A stretch of 31,452 bases of DNA from positions 215,066 through 246,517 of the forward strand of contig QZLH01000022.1 in assembly GCA_003833135.1 (NCBI GenBank), read 5' to 3'. The DNA is from Oehlia diaphana. Taxonomy: Eukaryota; Glomeromycota; Glomeromycetes; Glomerales; Glomeraceae. This document shows positions 28,346-31,452 of the stretch, one piece after another (the first letter of the stretch is position 1; each line of letters starts with the position of its first letter). The notes under the pieces are model-generated. The model was not told the origin of the DNA, did no database searches, and saw nothing but the letters and a program-made list of their open reading frames with translations. The position numbers and the translations under genes are program-made.

Positions 28346-28689
28346 GTCCCTGTAATTATAATCACGTAGTAATCACAACAATGTATATAGAATTCTGAAA
28401 TAAAATAATAAAAATTATAAAAGAATAATTTGTTAAATGATCTTATTAAAAAAGTAATAAAACATTTTTTATTATTATAATCTCTTAAGAAAAATGTTTA
28501 CTTTTTTTTTCCTCAACACTATGTTATTGTCATTAGTCATTTTTTATTTATCAAAATTATTCATTGTTAATTATATTTTTTGGACCATTTATTAAAATGA
28601 AAACATTTAAAATATACGTTTATTTATCATATGTCACTATATAATAATGATAAATTTAATTTTCTGTCTGTACCATTAAAAGCTAATCC
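28346..28689. other. AT-rich noncoding stretch
   Basis: No gene, repeat or regulatory word was recognised between the inverted repeat and the Sel1 fragment. Confidence 0.5.
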
Positions 28690-28813
28690 TTTATATTTCA
28701 TGCAACAAATCAAGATAATTTTGTGCGATAATTCACCCTTTTCAGCTGCTATTTTATATAGTTCAATTGCTCTCTTTTTGCTAACTTTTTCAAGTTCAAA
28801 TTGGGCATAATTA
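28690..28813 (-). pseudogene. Sel1-repeat fragment
   Basis: The minus strand reads NYAQFELEKVSKKRAIELYK and IAAEKGE, then, after a one-base change, AQNYLDLLHEI and a stop. The spacing A-x-x-LY-x-x-AAE-x-G and AQ-x-x-L is typical of Sel1-like helical repeats. Only about one repeat and part of the next survive. It may be a distant exon or a separate copy of the larger Sel1 relic at 29528. Confidence 0.65.
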
Positions 28814-28819
28814 AATCAC

Positions 28820-29527
28820 GTTATTCATGCGATTTATATAATGTTTAAGCCTCGTGTAATACATAGATCAGACGAGCATTTTATTAACGGATCAGATGGC
28901 GGATTGAGATCGGATCAGATCTAGTACTCCTTTTGCCCCTTATAATAAAGAAAAAAAAAATTTTTTTTTTGTATGTCGTATAGGATTTCCTTTTTTTTTT
29001 TATTAGGTATAAGCATTGGATACTACTTCTTGGGTAAATGGAAATTGGAAGGGGATCCCTTGTTTAAGTTTCATTTCCAAAAGCCAAATCACCTTTTGAT
29101 TATTTATAATATAGATTAGGTTGGTTTTAGTAGATATTTTATATATAAGATACGAATCTTGAACTTTGGTCTGAGCTAAATGGTATAGTTATAAATATCC
29201 GTTTAAAGAAGAAAAAAAAAAAAATATTTAAATCGAAAAAATCAAAATTTTTTCTTGACGGATGATGGATAAACTTGGATCACATGATTTTCAGACCATC
29301 TGCGAATAGGAACACGCAAATATGACTTTATGTTAGGAAATGGATAGAACATATATTTTATTAGACAATAGGCACAATATAAAAATAAATACATTTAATA
29401 ACAATATGAAGAATAATAAACAAAGGCAAATAGCGAATGTAAAGAATGAATAAAAACGATAAAATGATTTAACTATTTTGATAAACATATAAATTCAAAA
29501 CTTTGAATCGGCTGTAAAGGAAATAAT
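28820..29527. other. Noncoding stretch between Sel1 relics
   Basis: Contains a cluster of GATCAGA-type words at 28867-28921 (gatcagacg, ggatcagatgg, cggatcagatct), a TCACATGA octamer at 29280-29287 and long A and T runs. No gene was recognised. Confidence 0.45.
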
Positions 29528-30005
29528 TTATAGTTCTTGAGTTTTTTGTTGCTTTAAAAGAACATCCAGAATTTCTTGAACATCTAAACATCCATTTTCT
29601 ATAACTTTCTTATACCAATAAATAGCATTTTCTATATTTTTAGCAGTCCCCTTCACCATGTTCATATAAATATGCAAGACTTTTTTGTGCATTAATATTT
29701 CCTCCTTCTGCTGCCAATTTATATAAATCAAATGCTTCTACTTTATCAATATCAGTTTCAATTCCTTTCTCGTAATAATATCCAAGTTTATATTGAGCAT
29801 CAATAAACCCTTGATCAGCTGATTTTTTATAAAACTCGAATGCTGTAGCTTTATTTTTCCAAACACCCTCGCCTAATTCATAAAATTCACCTAATTTATA
29901 TAATGCGACTCTATTATCATTTTCTGCAGCTTTATGGCACCTATAATTAATTATATCTAAATCATAAAATTGTCTAGGAAATCATTTCCAGCTGCTTCAT
30001 TGTTG
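29528..30005 (-). pseudogene. Sel1-repeat protein relic (about three repeats)
   Basis: A stop-free minus-strand run of about 110 codons from about 29978 has no methionine. It reads CHKAAENDNRVALYKLGEFY, ELGEGVWKNKATAFEFYKKS, ADQGFIDAQYKLGYYYEKGI, VEAFDLYKLAAEGG and NINAQKSLAYLYEHGEG. After an extra G in a four-G run (29648-29651) it continues as TAKNIENAIYWYKKVIENG and ends in a Lys/Gln-rich tail. These are consecutive Sel1-like repeats (helical pairs used as protein-binding scaffolds, often joined to kinases in this fungal group). A second frame change lies near 29976. The upstream end stops about 30 bases short of the hAT element. Confidence 0.82.
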
Positions 30006-30071
30006 GCAACGGTCACGGTTATTAACCAGTTATGACTAGGGTTGTAAAATTACGGTATCTTAAAAAATTTT

Positions 30072-30117
30072 GATGTAAGTTACATTTTAAGTTTTGTAAG
30101 TTACATGTAACTTACAT
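30072..30117. other. Subterminal palindrome cluster of the hAT element
   Basis: Three copies of the half-site TGTAAGTTACA or its complement occur in 46 bp. GATGTAAGTTACAT (30072-30085) is the exact inverse of ATGTAACTTACATC (30104-30117). In addition 30095-30116 is a perfect 22-bp palindrome centred on AT. Repeated subterminal motifs are the usual binding sites of hAT transposases, so these are good candidates. Confidence 0.7.
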
Positions 30118-30343
30118 CGGAAGGTTTTGGAAAAAATATCGGAATAATTCAGAATCAACATATTTAAGCTTGTAAGTAAAAATTATAACAATTATAACAT
30201 TAGATTGATTCCGAATTTCCGATTTTTAAATTGATTTAATGATTTACTAAAACGTGATTTGAATAATAAAAAGTGATCAAATTGATCATCAATTGAGCAA
30301 CGCCACATGAAATCTTTTTTTTTCGAGTTCAACCCATTTTATT

Positions 30344-31452
30344 ATGCCGAAAACAAGAGGAAATTTTTGGTCTGAGTATGAAGTTACTGTTGATTCTAAT
30401 GGAAAAGAAAAATATACATGTAAAACTTGTTCTGGTACATGGTCTAAAAATGCTTCTCGTCTTAAAGAACATATCGAAAAATGCAAAGATATAAATGTAG
30501 AAACTGAAACTTCACAACCTCAAGGTACTAAACATAAAAGACAGCAAACATTTGACGAATATAAATTTGCTTTTACTTCCAAAGATCAGATTATTTTAGA
30601 AAGTCTTCTTATACGGGCTTTTTGCTCAGCGAGTATTTCATTTAATGTAATTGAAAATAAAGATTTTATTTTATTCTTAAAAAAAGCCTGCCCTTCTTTT
30701 AAGATTCCTTCACGTTTTACTCTTTCAAACACTCTTTTAGATCAAGAATTTGAACATTTAGAATTAGTTGTTAATTCAGCATTATCTGAAAGTCCTACAT
30801 ATTGTTTAATTAGCGATGGATGGTCAAATATTCAAAGAACTTCTATTGTAAACTATATGATCTCAACGCCAAAACCATTATTTTTTAAAGCAACTGCTTT
30901 TAAGGAAGAACGTCATACTGCAGAGAATATTGCACTAGGACTTGAAACTACTATGAAAGATGCTGGTATTAATAAATTTGGTGCAATAATTACAGATAAT
31001 GCGCCAAACATGAAGGCTACTTGGAAGATCTTAAAACAAAAATATCCAAAAAAAATCTTCCTTGGCTGTTGGGCGCATGGTATTCACTTATAGATGAAAG
31101 ATATTATAAGTATTGAATGGATAAAGGAAATAATAGAAAAAGCAAAAAAATTATCAATTTACTTTCGTAATCACCAAGTAATACTTGCTGCACTTCAACG
31201 CTTACAAAAAGAAAAATATGGAAAGGAAATCGCATTGATTTTACCTTGCGATACATGATGGGGATCTTCATATTCTTGTATTAACCAGTTATTCCTTACA
31301 AAATCAGCTATTCGATCTACTATTGCTGAGGATCATCTTAATCTTGATGATAGAATGAAGTCACTTATCTCTAGTGATACTTTTTGGAATGATCTTGGGA
31401 AAATTCGAAATTTTTTAGAAAATATTGCTATTTTTATTAAAAAATTAGAAGG
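30344..31452 (+). pseudogene. hAT transposase with BED zinc finger, two in-frame stops, partial
   Basis: The start codon begins MPKTRGNFWSEYEV. A BED-type finger has C26, C29, H43 and C47. Then come a helical region, the first catalytic Asp in LISDGWSN (D158), the second in ITDNAPNMKA (D218), and the C-x2-H pair in GCWAHGIHL (C242, H245). The frame meets TAG at 31091-31093 and TGA at 31256-31258 but otherwise continues open to the window edge (DIISIEWIKEII, YFRNHQVILAALQRL, SSYSCINQLFL). The stretch after the second stop, T-stop-WGSSY, sits where the family usually has an Arg before WGS, consistent with a CGA to TGA change. The distal catalytic Glu and dimerisation domain lie outside the window. 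It is defective unless the stops are read through or removed by splicing. Confidence 0.88.

Larger units (their letters stand above)
30037..31452 (+). mobile_element. hAT-family DNA transposon, 5' part
   Basis: The probable left terminus is TAGGGTTGTAAAATTACGG at 30037, like the (C/T)AGGG ends of many hAT elements. Subterminal palindromic words follow at 30072-30117 and then the transposase frame at 30344. The element runs off the right edge, so the right terminus and the 8-bp target duplication (predicted partner gttatgac, 30029-30036) cannot be seen. It lies immediately beside the truncated Sel1 relic. Confidence 0.7.

Noticed and set aside
30289..30486. 65-codon minus-strand ORF
   Set aside because: It is antisense to the BED finger of the hAT transposase, which has clear family motifs.

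Overview
This window looks like a gene-poor, repeat-rich stretch of a very AT-rich fungal nuclear genome. The best match is an arbuscular mycorrhizal fungus of the Glomeromycotina, close to Rhizophagus. That assignment is inference from content. The reasons are broken tyrosine-kinase-like protein kinases with the phrases EYADSS, HGDLHSGN and DADPSNRPTA, a Sel1-repeat relic, a BED-finger hAT transposase, short GT-AG introns, and long A/T runs. No bacterial operon, rRNA or tRNA was recognised.

Layout. Positions 1-5030 are about three and a half head-to-tail copies of a noncoding repeat of roughly 1.4-1.65 kb. Positions 5084-5323 hold a small unknown ORF. Positions 6300-8680 hold faint coding-like remnants. 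Positions 8680-22260 are a mosaic of copies, direct and inverted, of a second noncoding repeat family. Embedded in it are two near-intact paralogous genes for an Asn-rich protein (9949-10527 and 19364-19909, minus strand), the 3' stump of a third copy (16863-16911), a decayed full-length TKL-type kinase (11704-13155, plus), decayed membrane-protein-like coding (13844-14620, minus), a retroposed short element with a 14-bp target-site duplication (15018-15206), and a kinase 3' fragment (18925-19160, minus). Positions 22370-22801 are a non-autonomous mariner-like element. A second decayed kinase with a 515-nt intron follows (22950-23964, minus).

Positions 24000-28700 are mostly AT-rich and gene-free, but carry several foldbacks: an 81-nt hairpin at 26366-26444, a 540-bp inverted-repeat element full of GTCCAG/CTGGAC words at 27592-28131, and a GC-richer island near 26690-26773. 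Positions 28690-30005 carry Sel1-repeat relics on the minus strand. Positions 30037-31452 are the 5' end of a hAT transposon whose transposase frame has two in-frame stops and runs off the window.

How it fits together. Almost every recognisable conventional gene here is dead: kinases by frameshift and nonsense, Sel1 by frameshift, hAT by nonsense. The exception is the Asn-rich paralog pair, whose three internal length differences all keep the frame. That pair and its duplicating flanks are the likeliest site of undescribed biology. All alignments and frame calls were done by eye, so repeat boundaries are approximate to tens of bases.
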